Numbered from the stretch's first letter, positions 34,550-43,246 are shown. The stretch is DNA of 64,000 nucleotides from Streptomyces lateritius (GCF_014649715.1 NZ_BMTO01000006.1:333999-397998), one strand, 5' to 3'. The notes: generated by a model not told the origin, from the letters alone. Translations and numbers: made by a program.

Positions 34550-35890
34550 CTACTTCGCTTCTCGGGTGGCGAGCTGCTCGTCGGTCGCGGCCACCCCGAA
34601 GGCCTGGGGGATCGGCTGACCCGCTATGTAGAGCCGGTCGGCGACCCGTCGCGGCAGCGGGTGGTACTCGTACACGCCGTACACCCGTCCGTCGGCCGCG
34701 AGCGGCTGGGCGCGGAAGCGGCAGACGGTGGCGAGGGTGAAGCGTTCACGGCCGTTGGACGCGAGGATGGCAATCTCGGTGATCCTCCGGGTGCCGTCGG
34801 CGTGCCTGGTGAGCTGGACGAGGACGTCCACGGCGCTGTTGATCTGGTCCCTGAGCGCCTCGAAGGGGACCTTGACCTCCGACATCGACGCCAGGGTCTG
34901 GAGCCGCATCAGCGCGTCCTCGGCCGAGTTGGCGTGGACGGTGGCGAGCGAGCCGTCGTGTCCGGTGGACATCGCCTGGAGCATGTCGAGGGTCTCGCCG
35001 CCCCGGACCTCGCCGACGACGATGCGGTCGGGGCGCATGCGCAGGGAGTTGCGGACGAGGTCGCGGATGGTGACCTGGCCTCGGCCTTCGACGTTCGGGG
35101 GGCGGCTCTCCAGGCGGATGACGTGGGACTGCTGGAGCTGGAGTTCGGCCGAGTCCTCGATGGTGATGACCCGTTCGCCCTCGGGAATCAGTCCGGACAG
35201 GGCGTTGAGGAGCGTGGTCTTTCCGGTGCCGGTCGCGCCGGAGACGATCACGTTGAACTTGGCCTGGACGAGGCCGGCGAGCAGGAACAGCATCTGCTCG
35301 TCGAGCGAGCCGAGGCCGATCATCTCCTGGAGGGTGTAGGCGCGGGGGAAGCGGCGGATGGTCAGGGTGGCGCCGGTCAGGGAGAGCGGCGGGATGATCA
35401 CGTTGACGCGTTCGCCGGAGGGCAGGCGGGCGTCGACCATCGGATTGGACTCGTCGACCCGCCGGTTGACGGTGGAGACGATCCGTTCGATGGTCTGCAT
35501 CAGCTGTTCGTGGGAGGCGAAGCGCAGCGGCAGCAGTTCGACGCGGCCGGCCCGTTCGATGAAGATCTGGTCCGGGCCGTTGACCATGATCTCGGTGATG
35601 GAGGCGTCTTCGAGGAGGGGTTCCAGGACGCCGAGCCCGAGCGCCTCGTCGACGACCCGGCGGATGAGCTGGGCGCGCTCCACGGTGGAGAGGACCGGGC
35701 CCTCGCGGCTGATGATGTGCCCGAGGACGCGTTCGAGGCGGGCCCTCCGCTCGGCGGCGGCGAGGGCCGACATCTCGGTGAGGTCGATCTCCTCCAGGAG
35801 CTTGGCACGGAAGGAGGCGACGAGATGGCCGTCCTCCCGGCCTCCCCCGCCGGTCTCCTCGGGGGCGCTGATGCGGGCCCGCAGACTCAT
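34550..35890 (-). CDS. Tad pilus assembly ATPase CpaF/TadA
   Basis: 446 residues. An N-terminal helical domain (about 20-150) is followed by the secretion ATPase core: Walker A 'GATGTGKTT' (218-226), Asp box 'VITIEDSAELQLQ', Walker B-like 'MRPDRIVVGEVRGGETLDML' and His box 'STGHDGSLATVHANSAEDAL'. It is the hexameric motor for pilus assembly in the cytoplasm. The ATG at 35890 overlaps the stop of the preceding TadE-like gene (ATGA), which fixes the start; the longer open frame upstream is an artefact. Confidence 0.96.
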   Translation of the reverse strand: MSLRARISAPEETGGGGREDGHLVASFRAKLLEEIDLTEMSALAAAERRARLERVLGHIISREGPVLSTVERAQLIRRVVDEALGLGVLEPLLEDASITEIMVNGPDQIFIERAGRVELLPLRFASHEQLMQTIERIVSTVNRRVDESNPMVDARLPSGERVNVIIPPLSLTGATLTIRRFPRAYTLQEMIGLGSLDEQMLFLLAGLVQAKFNVIVSGATGTGKTTLLNALSGLIPEGERVITIEDSAELQLQQSHVIRLESRPPNVEGRGQVTIRDLVRNSLRMRPDRIVVGEVRGGETLDMLQAMSTGHDGSLATVHANSAEDALMRLQTLASMSEVKVPFEALRDQINSAVDVLVQLTRHADGTRRITEIAILASNGRERFTLATVCRFRAQPLAADGRVYGVYEYHPLPRRVADRLYIAGQPIPQAFGVAATDEQLATREAK

Positions 35891-36321
35891 TCGTCCTCCT
35901 CGGACTCGGACTCGGGCATCGGCAGGACGGCGCTTCTGCGTACGTCCCCGAAGTCCCAGAAGGGGACGACCGACGGGATGGTGACGGTCACGGTGGCCGT
36001 GACCTCGTCCGCTGCCCCGCCGGGGGTGGAGACATCGCTCCGTTCGGCGATCCAGCCGCTCATGGCCGACTTCCCCGCCGCCTCCGGGCCGATCTCGGCC
36101 GTGTCGTGGGTCGCGGCGCGGGCCGCCGCCCGCGCCCCCGTCCCCGCCTGTTGGGCGGCGTACGCGGCGAGCCCGAGCTGGATGCCCGCGAGCGCGACGA
36201 GCAGCAGGACGGGCAGGAACCCCAGGTACTCGACGGCGACCTGCCCGCGGTCCCGGCCCCGGTCCCGGTCCCGGACCCGGTCTGTCGTACGGCTCCGGAA
36301 GAGACGACGCACTCCGCTCAC
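35887..36321 (-). CDS. TadE-like pseudopilin 2
   Basis: 144 residues. A basic N-terminus with Asp-Arg repeats ('RVRDRDRGRDRGQVAVEYLG') contains the TadE/prepilin cleavage-like site RG-QVAVE followed by one hydrophobic helix ('FLPVLLLVALAGIQLGLAAY') and the Ala-rich 'GTGARAAARAATHD'. The exported remainder ends in an acidic tail. Probably a minor pilin or initiation factor. GTGA overlap with the gene before and ATGA overlap with the ATPase gene show tight coupling. Confidence 0.9.
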   Translation of the reverse strand: MSGVRRLFRSRTTDRVRDRDRGRDRGQVAVEYLGFLPVLLLVALAGIQLGLAAYAAQQAGTGARAAARAATHDTAEIGPEAAGKSAMSGWIAERSDVSTPGGAADEVTATVTVTIPSVVPFWDFGDVRRSAVLPMPESESEEDE

Positions 36322-36692
36322 GGCCCACCCCTCTCTTCCTGTACGGCTCCGGCCTCACCGGTCACCGAGAAGGGGAAGCTGACCGCCCCCGGGAACAGCA
36401 CCGGCACCTGCAGCCGTACCTCCGCGTGGAACAGGTCCGTGCCCGGCTCGCACCTCACGTTCGCGCCCGCCTCCCACGCCCCGTCCAGGTGCCGCATCCC
36501 CGCCTCCCCGCAGTCGTCACCCACCGCTCCCGCCCGGGCCGCCTCGTCCGCCGCGTTCCCCGCGAGCGTGTAGGTGTAGCCGACCAGGACGCACTGCCAC
36601 AGCAACACCAGCGTGAGCAGGATCAGCGGCACCATGCCGAGGAACTCGACGGCCACCTGCCCTCGGTCGTCGTCCCGGTACGACGGGGCCAC
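36318..36692 (-). CDS. TadE-like pseudopilin 1
   Basis: 124 residues. 'DDDRGQVAVEFLGMVPLIL' is the prepilin-like site and the start of the membrane helix; 'YTYTLAGNAADEAARAGAVG' is the TadE helix. Two cysteines in the exported part ('DDCGEAGM', 'VRCEPGTD') could form a disulfide. GTG 36692 has GGGGGAGGG upstream and begins 2 bases after the TadZ stop codon (TAG), so re-initiation is likely. A second TadE-like gene follows with a 4-base overlap. Confidence 0.9.
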   Translation of the reverse strand: MAPSYRDDDRGQVAVEFLGMVPLILLTLVLLWQCVLVGYTYTLAGNAADEAARAGAVGDDCGEAGMRHLDGAWEAGANVRCEPGTDLFHAEVRLQVPVLFPGAVSFPFSVTGEAGAVQEERGGP

Positions 36693-36694
36693 GG

Positions 36695-38020
36695 CTATCG
36701 CCCTCCCCCGCCGCCGCGTCGGCGCAGCCCCAGCGAACCGCGGTCGTTCCCGCGCGCCACCCTCGCCAACTGCTTTCCGGACGGCTTGCCGGTCTGCCTG
36801 CCGGACGCCCTGCCGGACTGCCTCCCGTTCCGGTCGGCGTCGGGGTCCGGTGCCGCCACCAGGCCCAGCTCCCCCGCGAACGACCACAGCGCCTGCTTCA
36901 CCGTCGACCGGGCGTCCAGTTCGTGCATCCGGCCCGCGTCCACCACACCCTGGAGCTCCTTGAAGTGGGCGGGCACGACGACGCCCGCCATCCGGGTGCC
37001 GGTGATCTTCTGGATGAGGACCGGCTGGATCTCGGTGGCGCGCGTGTAGCGGTTGACCAGGCAGATCGTCTCCTCTGCCTTGCGGACCTGGAGGCGGTCC
37101 CACATCCGTACGACCCGCTTCGCGGCCCGCACGGCGACGACGTCGGGGGTGGTGACGAGGACGGCCGCGTCGGCCATCTCGACGGCTGCGGCGTTGGCGC
37201 CGTTGAGGTACGTGCCGCAGTCGACGACCACGACGTCGTGGCGGGAGCGGAGCGCGCTGACGATCTGGCGGGCGGAGCGGTCGGCGACCTCTTCGCCGCG
37301 TTCGCCCTCGCCGGGCGCGAGGAGGAGGGCGATGCCCGTCTCGTGGGTGAAGACGGCGTCCTGGAGGACACGGGGCGAGATGTCGTCGACGGCCGCGAGG
37401 TCGGCGACGGAGCGCCGGAACTGCACGTCGAGGTAGGAGGCGATGTCGCCGCCCTGGAGGTCGAGGTCGACGAGGGCGACGGTACGGCCCGAGGCGCGGG
37501 CGGCGAGGGCGAGCTGGACGGCGGTGACGGTGGTGCCGACACCTCCCTTGGCGCCGCTGACGGTGACGACGGTGCCCCCGGGTCCGGTGAGGACGTCGGC
37601 GCCCGCGCCGAGGTGGCGCCTGACGCCCACGGACCACTGCGCCGCCGCCTGGACGCGGCTGGCCAGCTCCTCGTACCCCAGCGGAAGGGTGACGAGCCCC
37701 CGTGCGCCGGAGTCCATGGCGGCGGAGAAGAGGACCGGGCTGGCGTCGGCGGTGATGAGGACGACCCCGACGGCGGGGAAGCGGAGCGCGACCTCGCGGA
37801 TGAGTTCGAGGGCGGGGACGGGGCCGATCCGTTCGTGGACCAGGACGACTTCGGGCAGTTCGTCGAGGGAGTCGGCGGCCAGCCGGGCGAGGGTGTCGAC
37901 GAGCTGGGTGGAGTCGGGGACGGGGGCGGCGGGCTCGGTGTCGGGGAGCTGGCTGAGCAGCGTGGTGACGGACCGGGCCGCGTCGGCGTCCGCGACGGCC
38001 GGCAGGATCCTGGTGGTCAT
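36695..38020 (-). CDS. TadZ/CpaE-like ATPase (MinD family)
   Basis: 441 residues. The N-terminal about 130 residues resemble an atypical receiver domain ('PEVVLVHERIGPVPALELIR', 'VVLITADASPVLFSAAMDSG'). A MinD/ParA-type ATPase follows with the deviant Walker A 'SGAKGGVGTT', 'VALVDLDLQGGDIASYLD' and 'DVVVVDCGTYLN'. The C-terminal about 50 residues are a Gly/Arg/Lys-rich tail. TadZ proteins place the pilus machine at a cellular position, often a pole; in a filamentous actinomycete this could be the hyphal tip or septum. It sits 7 bases after CpaB. Confidence 0.93.
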   Translation of the reverse strand: MTTRILPAVADADAARSVTTLLSQLPDTEPAAPVPDSTQLVDTLARLAADSLDELPEVVLVHERIGPVPALELIREVALRFPAVGVVLITADASPVLFSAAMDSGARGLVTLPLGYEELASRVQAAAQWSVGVRRHLGAGADVLTGPGGTVVTVSGAKGGVGTTVTAVQLALAARASGRTVALVDLDLQGGDIASYLDVQFRRSVADLAAVDDISPRVLQDAVFTHETGIALLLAPGEGERGEEVADRSARQIVSALRSRHDVVVVDCGTYLNGANAAAVEMADAAVLVTTPDVVAVRAAKRVVRMWDRLQVRKAEETICLVNRYTRATEIQPVLIQKITGTRMAGVVVPAHFKELQGVVDAGRMHELDARSTVKQALWSFAGELGLVAAPDPDADRNGRQSGRASGRQTGKPSGKQLARVARGNDRGSLGLRRRGGGGGR

Positions 38021-38027
38021 ACCGGCC

Positions 38028-38732
38028 TCACTTGTCCTTGTCGAGCGTGTAGGTGCGGTCGCCGGGCGCCATCGTGGGCTCGCCGCCGGGGGCCACCAGG
38101 GCGAGCCGTACGTGCTCGGCGAAGGACTCGGCGTAGGCGACGCGCTGGGTGTCGAGGGTGGAGAGTGCGAAGGTGATCGGGACGGCCTCGGTGGCGCGGC
38201 TGCCCCGGTCGGAGCGGTCGCTGATCGGGGTCAGGCGGCCGACGTCGATGACGCGGGCGTTGCTGACGATGACCTTGGACTGGGCGGGCTGTCCGCCCTT
38301 CTCGCCGGCGAAGGTGGCGTAGATGTTGACGGTCGCCCCGGCGGTGATCTTGCCGGCGACTCCGGTCGCGGCGTCGATCATGATGGCGATCTCCTGCTGG
38401 CCCGGCTGGAGCGCGGGCCGTTTCACGATCATGTCGGTCTGGAGCAGGGATCCGGCCCGTAGCTGGGTGACGGCGATCTTCCCCTCGATCTGCGCGAGAT
38501 CGGTGACGGCGGTGTCCGAGAGCCAGCGCTCGGGCATCGACACCTTCTCGAACTGCCGGTCGCTCAGCGGCGTGTAAGGCGCCACGTCGCCCTTGACCCG
38601 GTACGCCGTCACCTCGGGCCCGACCTTGGAGTTCACGTCACCGATCACGGAGAGGACGCCGGCGAAGGCGGCGAGCGCGCACAGCACGGAGAGCAGGAGG
38701 AGGATGACGCCACGACGCTGGCGGGAGTTCAT
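38028..38732 (-). CDS. CpaB/RcpC-like pilus assembly protein with SAF domain
   Basis: 234 residues. One N-terminal membrane helix (about 7-28), then a SAF domain ('KGDVAPYTPLSDRQFEKVSM', 'QLRAGSLLQTDMIVKRPAL') and the CpaB C-terminal beta region ('AIMIDAATGVAGKITAGATV', 'TFALSTLDTQRVAYAESFAE'). In diderms CpaB contacts the secretin; there is no secretin here, so it probably acts at the wall-facing side of the membrane. No start is competing; the next gene upstream ends 112 bases away. Confidence 0.92.
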   Translation of the reverse strand: MNSRQRRGVILLLLSVLCALAAFAGVLSVIGDVNSKVGPEVTAYRVKGDVAPYTPLSDRQFEKVSMPERWLSDTAVTDLAQIEGKIAVTQLRAGSLLQTDMIVKRPALQPGQQEIAIMIDAATGVAGKITAGATVNIYATFAGEKGGQPAQSKVIVSNARVIDVGRLTPISDRSDRGSRATEAVPITFALSTLDTQRVAYAESFAEHVRLALVAPGGEPTMAPGDRTYTLDKDK

Positions 38733-38844
38733 TGCCGTACGACCTCGATCGGATACGTGTGACTCGGCGGACGGGGACGGTGGCCGTCTGACGGAAGTGA
38801 CGGGGCTGATGCGGCTGACAGGGCTGACGGTTGAGCACTCACCG

Positions 38845-39747
38845 CTACGGGACGCGGCCTCCGGACGTGAGGGCCCGGCCCCCCGCCCGCGTCCCCGTGT
38901 CCGCCGGGGGCGTGGGCAGCGGAGCGGAGCAGAAGCCGCAGCGGTCGCCGATGAGTTCCATCCGGCACCAGTGGCAGGTCTCGCGCCGTACGGAGGAGAC
39001 CAACTGGTGCAGGACCGCGAGGTCGGGCAGGTGGGCGGCGAACTCCACCAGGCGGCCGGTGCCCCACCATCCAGGCGAGTCGGCGGGCAGCGGTGCCTCC
39101 TGCACCCCCTGGACCTGCCACCGGGGAGCGAGGGCGGAGATCGGCCAGTCGGTCTGGAGCTGACCTCTGGCCAGGACGAGCTGGGTGGCGAACTCGGGTC
39201 CGGCCGGCGGCTCGGCCCCCGGTCCGAGCTTGACGAGCTGCGGCACGGGCCCGGCGAGCACGGCGAACTGGGCGCCGGGCATCCAGCCCTTGAGGTGCGA
39301 CTTCAGGCTCACCGGTACGCGGTCGAGCTTGGCCACGGAGCCGAGGACGGCCCCGGCGTAGATGTAGTGGGCGAGCAGCCTGGCGGCGGAGGCGACGACT
39401 CCGGGGCTGAAGTCGCAGATGGACAGCTGCCGCAGCTGCCGGGCGAGCACGGCGGTGCCCAGGGGCGGCAGTTCGGACTTCACCAGGGCGATCCGGTCGC
39501 TCTCCAGGAGGGACCGTACGGCGTGCAGGCGCTGCTCCGTCGGGGTCGGCACGGAGGAGGGGCAGACCACGATGACGTGGCCGTACCGGTCGAGGAGGAG
39601 CTGGAGGTCAGCGACCGCCGAGGCGAGCGGCTGGCTGCCGGGCGCGGGCAGGACGGCGGCGTTCGGTGTCTGTTGGTCGGTCGGTGGCAGCACCAGGTCA
39701 GCGCTGGTGACCGCGATCGCTGTCGGCACGTCAGGCTCCCCGTCCAT
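38845..39747 (-). CDS. zinc-ribbon protein heading the Tad locus, unrecognised
   Basis: 300 residues from ATG 39747; in-frame GTG codons at 39756 and 39765 are also possible and no start has a clear ribosome site. The body (about 1-245) is an alpha/beta domain with no motif I recognise ('LLLDRYGHVIVVCPSSVPTP', 'AHYIYAGAVLGSVAKLDRVP'). Near the C-terminus 'ETCHWCRMELIGDRCGFCS' gives two CxxC pairs, a zinc ribbon. It is soluble, starts the leftward pilus cluster behind a good promoter, and may be a regulator or cytoplasmic assembly factor. Confidence 0.78.
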   Translation of the reverse strand: MDGEPDVPTAIAVTSADLVLPPTDQQTPNAAVLPAPGSQPLASAVADLQLLLDRYGHVIVVCPSSVPTPTEQRLHAVRSLLESDRIALVKSELPPLGTAVLARQLRQLSICDFSPGVVASAARLLAHYIYAGAVLGSVAKLDRVPVSLKSHLKGWMPGAQFAVLAGPVPQLVKLGPGAEPPAGPEFATQLVLARGQLQTDWPISALAPRWQVQGVQEAPLPADSPGWWGTGRLVEFAAHLPDLAVLHQLVSSVRRETCHWCRMELIGDRCGFCSAPLPTPPADTGTRAGGRALTSGGRVP

Positions 39748-39790
39748 GTCACTCACCGCGTTCACCGCGTCACTGCGTCTGCGTGAGTGC

Positions 39791-39819
39791 ACTTTATCCA
39801 CGAGATACGGGGTGGTGAA
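39791..39819 (-). promoter_or_regulatory. promoter of the Tad locus
   Basis: On the minus strand TTCACC (39814-39819) and TAAAGT (39791-39796) are separated by exactly 17 bases, a good vegetative-type promoter. The RNA start near 39784 gives a leader of about 37 bases before ATG 39747. Confidence 0.6.
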
Positions 39820-39929
39820 CACACAATCCGTTAAGCGAAGGGGGTTTCTTTGGGTCCGCTCCGGGTCTGCGCTGGGCCCCGAGTTGGGCCCCTGGACCCA
39901 TGCGCCAACCCCCTTGGCCGCCAGAGGTC

Positions 39930-39958
39930 TTGACAACTCGATTGGTCTGGACCAGCTT
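39930..39958 (+). promoter_or_regulatory. DasR-type operator (dre) in chitinase promoter
   Basis: TGGTCTGGACCA (39943-39954) in the context ATTGGTCTGGACCAGC closely matches the known DasR-responsive element (core TGGTCTAGACCA), with one change at the centre. A perfect -35 box TTGACA lies at 39930-39935, and a weak -10 (CAGCTT, 39953-39958) is spaced 17 bases away, so the operator fills the promoter spacer. DasR represses chitinolytic genes until amino-sugar phosphates release it. Confidence 0.75.
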
Positions 39959-39987
39959 GTTCCCCCAACGGTGGCCACCGTTCCGAG

Positions 39988-40057
39988 CTCCCCCCCTCCC
40001 CCTCGATTCCCTCTCCATTCCCCTCCATTCCTCTCGATTCCCCTCAACTCCCCCACC
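39988..40057 (+). repeat. pyrimidine-rich periodic tract before chitinase
   Basis: About 70 bases are nearly all C and T on the plus strand. From 40000 to 40050 they form five imperfect units of 10-11 bases of the type CCCTC(G/C)ATTC. The tract lies between promoter and ribosome site of the chitinase gene, so it would be its untranslated leader. The rest of the 321-base gap 39748-40068 holds the two promoters described. Confidence 0.8.
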
Positions 40058-40068
40058 GGAGGCAGCAA

Positions 40069-41772
40069 GTGGACCGCACCACCACACGCTCCCGCAGATG
40101 GATAGGCAGCGCCCTGGCGCTCGCCGTCGGCTCCGGGCTCGTCCTCGCCGGCGGCGCAGGCACCGCCCAGGCCGCGGACGTGAACGTGGCCAAGAACGCC
40201 GGCTTCGAGTCCGGGACCGCCAACTGGACCTGTTCCGCCGGCAGCGGCACCGCCGTCTCCTCGCCGGTACGGACCGGGGCCGGCGCCCTCAAGGCGGCCC
40301 CCGGGGGCCAGGACCACGCCAAGTGCACCCAGGTCGTGGCCGTGAAGCCCAACTCGACGTACACGCTGAGCGCCTGGGTCCAGGGCGGGTACGCCTACCT
40401 GGGTGCGAGCGGCACCGGCACCACGGACGTCTCCACCTGGACCCCGGACAGCTCCTCGTGGAAGCAGCTGACCACCACCTTCACCACGGGCGCGAGCACC
40501 ACCTCCGTGACCGTCTACACGCACGGCTGGTACGGACAGGCTGCCTATCACGTCGACGACGTCTCCGTCTTCGGCCCCGACGGGGGCGGCGGCACCGACC
40601 CCGACCCGGTCGTCCCGGCGGCCCCGGCCGGTCTCGCCGCGGGCACCGTCACGTCGTCCTCCGTCGCCCTGAGCTGGAACGTGGTCTCGGGCGCGACGGG
40701 CTACAACGTCTACCGGGGCGGCACCAAGGTGCTCTCGGTGAGCGGCACCTCGGCCACCGTGACCGGCCTGGCCGCCGACACCATGTACCAGTTCCAGGTC
40801 TCCGCGACGAACGCGGCGGGCGAGTCGGCCAAGTCCGCCACCGTCTCGGCGAGGACGAGCACGGTGACGAACCCCGGCCCCGGGCCGGCCGTGCCCAAGC
40901 ACGCGCTGACCGGCTACTGGCAGAACTTCGACAACGGCGCGACCGTCCAGAAGCTGCGGGACGTGCAGGCGCAGTACGACATCATCGCCGTCTCCTTCGC
41001 CGACTCCACCGCCACGCCCGGCCAGATCGTCTTCAACCTCGACCCCGCCGTCGGCTACGCCTCGGTGGCCGACTTCAAGGCCGACATCGCGGCCAAGAAG
41101 GCCGCCGGCAAGTCGGTCGTCATCTCGGTCGGCGGCGAGAAGGGGAACGTCACCATCAACAGTGACGCCTCCGCGACCGCCTTCGCGAACAGCGCGTACG
41201 CCCTGATGCAGGAGTACGGCTTCAACGGGGTCGACATCGACCTGGAGCACGGCATCAACTCGACGTACCTGACGAAGGCGCTGCGCCAGCTGTCCGCCAA
41301 GGCCGGCTCGTCCATGGTCCTGACGATGGCCCCGCAGACCATCGACATGCAGAACACCGGGACCGAGTACTTCAAGACCGCGCTCGCCGTGAAGGACATC
41401 CTCACGGTGGTCAACATGCAGTACTACAACAGCGGTTCGATGCTGGGCTGCGACGGCAAGGTCTACAGCCAGGGCTCGGTGGACTTCCTCACCGCCCTCG
41501 CCTGCATCCAGCTCCAGGGCGGTCTCGACGCCTCCCAGGTCGGCCTGGGCGTGCCCGCCTCCACCCGCGGCGCGGGCAGCGGCTACGTCGACCCGTCGGT
41601 CGTGAAGAACGCGCTGGACTGCCTGACCCGCGGCACCGGCTGCGGCACCTTCAAGCCGGCCCGGACCTGGCCGAGCCTGCGCGGCGCGATGACGTGGTCG
41701 ACCAACTGGGACGCGACGGCCTCGAACGCCTGGTCCAACGCGGTCGGGCCGCACGTCCACAACCTGCCGTAA
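40069..41772 (+). CDS. secreted GH18 chitinase with carbohydrate-binding and FN3 domains
   Basis: 567 residues. A signal peptide (about 1-35, ending 'GTAQAADV') leads to a CBM-like beta sandwich (36-180), a fibronectin type III domain (about 190-275, 'APAGLAAGTVTSSSVALSWN') and a GH18 barrel (about 288-567). The catalytic 'FNGVDIDLEHG' contains D389, D391 and acid E393. 'LTGYWQNFDNG' and 'VVISVGGEKG' are the usual flanking strands. It hydrolyses chitin outside the cell, giving oligosaccharides that feed growth and development. The GTG start follows GGAGG, 7 bases upstream. Probably monocistronic and under DasR. Confidence 0.95.
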   Translation: MDRTTTRSRRWIGSALALAVGSGLVLAGGAGTAQAADVNVAKNAGFESGTANWTCSAGSGTAVSSPVRTGAGALKAAPGGQDHAKCTQVVAVKPNSTYTLSAWVQGGYAYLGASGTGTTDVSTWTPDSSSWKQLTTTFTTGASTTSVTVYTHGWYGQAAYHVDDVSVFGPDGGGGTDPDPVVPAAPAGLAAGTVTSSSVALSWNVVSGATGYNVYRGGTKVLSVSGTSATVTGLAADTMYQFQVSATNAAGESAKSATVSARTSTVTNPGPGPAVPKHALTGYWQNFDNGATVQKLRDVQAQYDIIAVSFADSTATPGQIVFNLDPAVGYASVADFKADIAAKKAAGKSVVISVGGEKGNVTINSDASATAFANSAYALMQEYGFNGVDIDLEHGINSTYLTKALRQLSAKAGSSMVLTMAPQTIDMQNTGTEYFKTALAVKDILTVVNMQYYNSGSMLGCDGKVYSQGSVDFLTALACIQLQGGLDASQVGLGVPASTRGAGSGYVDPSVVKNALDCLTRGTGCGTFKPARTWPSLRGAMTWSTNWDATASNAWSNAVGPHVHNLP

Positions 41773-41795
41773 CGACGCGACGGTGCGGAAACGGT

Positions 41796-41825
41796 GGCGC
41801 CGCCGGTCTTCCCCCCGGCGGCGCC
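41796..41825. terminator. terminator after chitinase
   Basis: An 11-bp perfect G/C stem (41796-41806 with 41815-41825) with loop TCTTCCCC lies 23 bases after the chitinase stop and before the end of the convergent kinase gene. Confidence 0.8.
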
Positions 41826-41905
41826 GCCCGCGTCTGCGGGCTAGGCACGTGTCCGTGAAGTCCCGCCTGGCACGCGGGCGGGCGGCACTATCTTCCGGAC
41901 CCGAC

Positions 41906-43129
41906 CTAGCGCGGCATGCAGTGTCGGAGTATCAGGTCGAGCCGGGCGGTCCACTCCTTCACGAGGGCGGCGCGGCCGTTGACCTCGCACTCGTACGCCG
42001 AGCCGTCGTACAGCGTGACGACGACACGGAGCTGCCGGCCCCTGCGGGCGGACTCGTGCTCGACGGATCCGATCTCCGCCCAGCTGAACTCGGCCTCCTC
42101 GTCGAAGACCTCGAAGCGGATCCCCTCGGCGTCGGCGACCACCCCGCAGTCCCCGTCCGCGGCGACGAGCGCCGGCGCGGGAGGGGGCGGCTCCGCGGGC
42201 ATGGTGGGCAGTGCGGGCAGCGGTGGCACATCCCGTACGGGTAGTGCGTCCCGTACAGGCACCGGCGTCGCGTCCCGCCCCGGCGTCGCGTCCCGTACAG
42301 GCACCGGCGTCGCGTCCCGTACGACGACAGTGGGCGTCGCCCCCTCCCGCAGCGGCGCGCCCGCCAGGGTGTCCAGGATCTCGCCCGGGGTCGGGCGCTC
42401 CGCCGGCGCCTTCGCCAGACAGGCCCCCAACAGGCCGCGCAGCCCGGCCGGAACCGCCGTCAGGTCCGGCGCCTCATGGACGGTGCGGTACATCAGGCCC
42501 ATCGGTGTGCCACCCCCGAAGGGCCGCCCGCCGGCCGCCGCGACGAGGACGGCGCCGAGCGCGAAGACGTCGGCCGCGCCGGTCACCTCCCCGCCGAGAG
42601 CCTGCTCGGGGGCGAGGTAGCCGGGGGTGCCGAAGGCCGCCCCGGTGGCCGTCAGCCGGGTCGACTCCAGGGCGCGGGCGATCCCGAAGTCGAGGACCCG
42701 GGGCCCGTCGGCCGCCATGACGATGTTGCCCGGCTTGAGGTCGCGGTGGACGAGCCCGCAGGCGTGGATGGCCTCCAGCGCTTCGGCGAGCGCGGCCCCC
42801 AGTCCCCGCAGCCGCGTTTCGGACAGGGGCCCTTCGGCCGCGACCAGGCCGGCGAGGGTGGGACCGGGGATGTACGCGGTCGCGAGCCAGGGCGCATCGG
42901 CCTCGGGGTCCGCGTCCACGACCTGGGCGGTGTGGAAGCCGCCGACCCTCCAGGCCGCCTCGACCTCGGCCCGGAAGCGGGCGCGGAAGGCCGGATCCGA
43001 GGCGAGTTCCGGCCGTGCGACCTTCACCGCGACCGCGCGTCCGCCGCGCGAGCGCGCCAGATACACGGTGCCCATGCCGCCTTCGCCTAGCTTGTGCTCG
43101 ACCTCGTACCTACCGATCAGCGTCCCCAC
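41906..43129 (-). CDS. Ser/Thr protein kinase, soluble
   Basis: 407 residues from GTG 43129 (or GTG 43135). The kinase domain (about 8-265) has the Gly loop '[14 protein letters not shown]', catalytic Lys in '[10 protein letters not shown]', '[14 protein letters not shown]' and 'VLDFGIARA', all intact. A Pro/Val/Arg linker with repeats (about 275-315) leads to a C-terminal domain of about 85 residues ('[20 protein letters not shown]') with no membrane helix, so this kinase is cytoplasmic. It is convergent to the chitinase gene and divergent from the carboxypeptidase gene. Targets unknown. Confidence 0.92.
   Translation of the reverse strand: MGTLIGRYEVEHKLGEGGMGTVYLARSRGGRAVAVKVARPELASDPAFRARFRAEVEAAWRVGGFHTAQVVDADPEADAPWLATAYIPGPTLAGLVAAEGPLSETRLRGLGAALAEALEAIHACGLVHRDLKPGNIVMAADGPRVLDFGIARALESTRLTATGAAFGTPGYLAPEQALGGEVTGAADVFALGAVLVAAAGGRPFGGGTPMGLMYRTVHEAPDLTAVPAGLRGLLGACLAKAPAERPTPGEILDTLAGAPLREGATPTVVVRDATPVPVRDATPGRDATPVPVRDALPVRDVPPLPALPTMPAEPPPPAPALVAADGDCGVVADAEGIRFEVFDEEAEFSWAEIGSVEHESARRGRQLRVVVTLYDGSAYECEVNGRAALVKEWTARLDLILRHCMPR
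42246..42311. repeat. 24-bp direct repeats in kinase linker
   Basis: GCGTCCCGTACAGGCACCGG and the following four bases occur identically at 42246-42269 and 42288-42311, 42 bases apart, with a shorter related unit between and after them. They encode the 'VRDATPVP'-type repeats of the kinase linker and allow in-frame expansion or loss. Confidence 0.9.
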
Positions 43130-43246
43130 GCGCACAGTATGGCCGAAGACAGCTCCTTGACCGGTGCATGCCAGAGCCGGACGATGTGGCCGGACACCCG
43201 TACCTGTCCTGTCGCACACCCCCACACTCCCCACCCAGGAGACAGC

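Noticed and set aside
39748..41760. Continuation of the zinc-ribbon protein frame upstream, opposite the chitinase
   Set aside because: The frame happens to stay open, but crosses two promoters and has no family similarity there.
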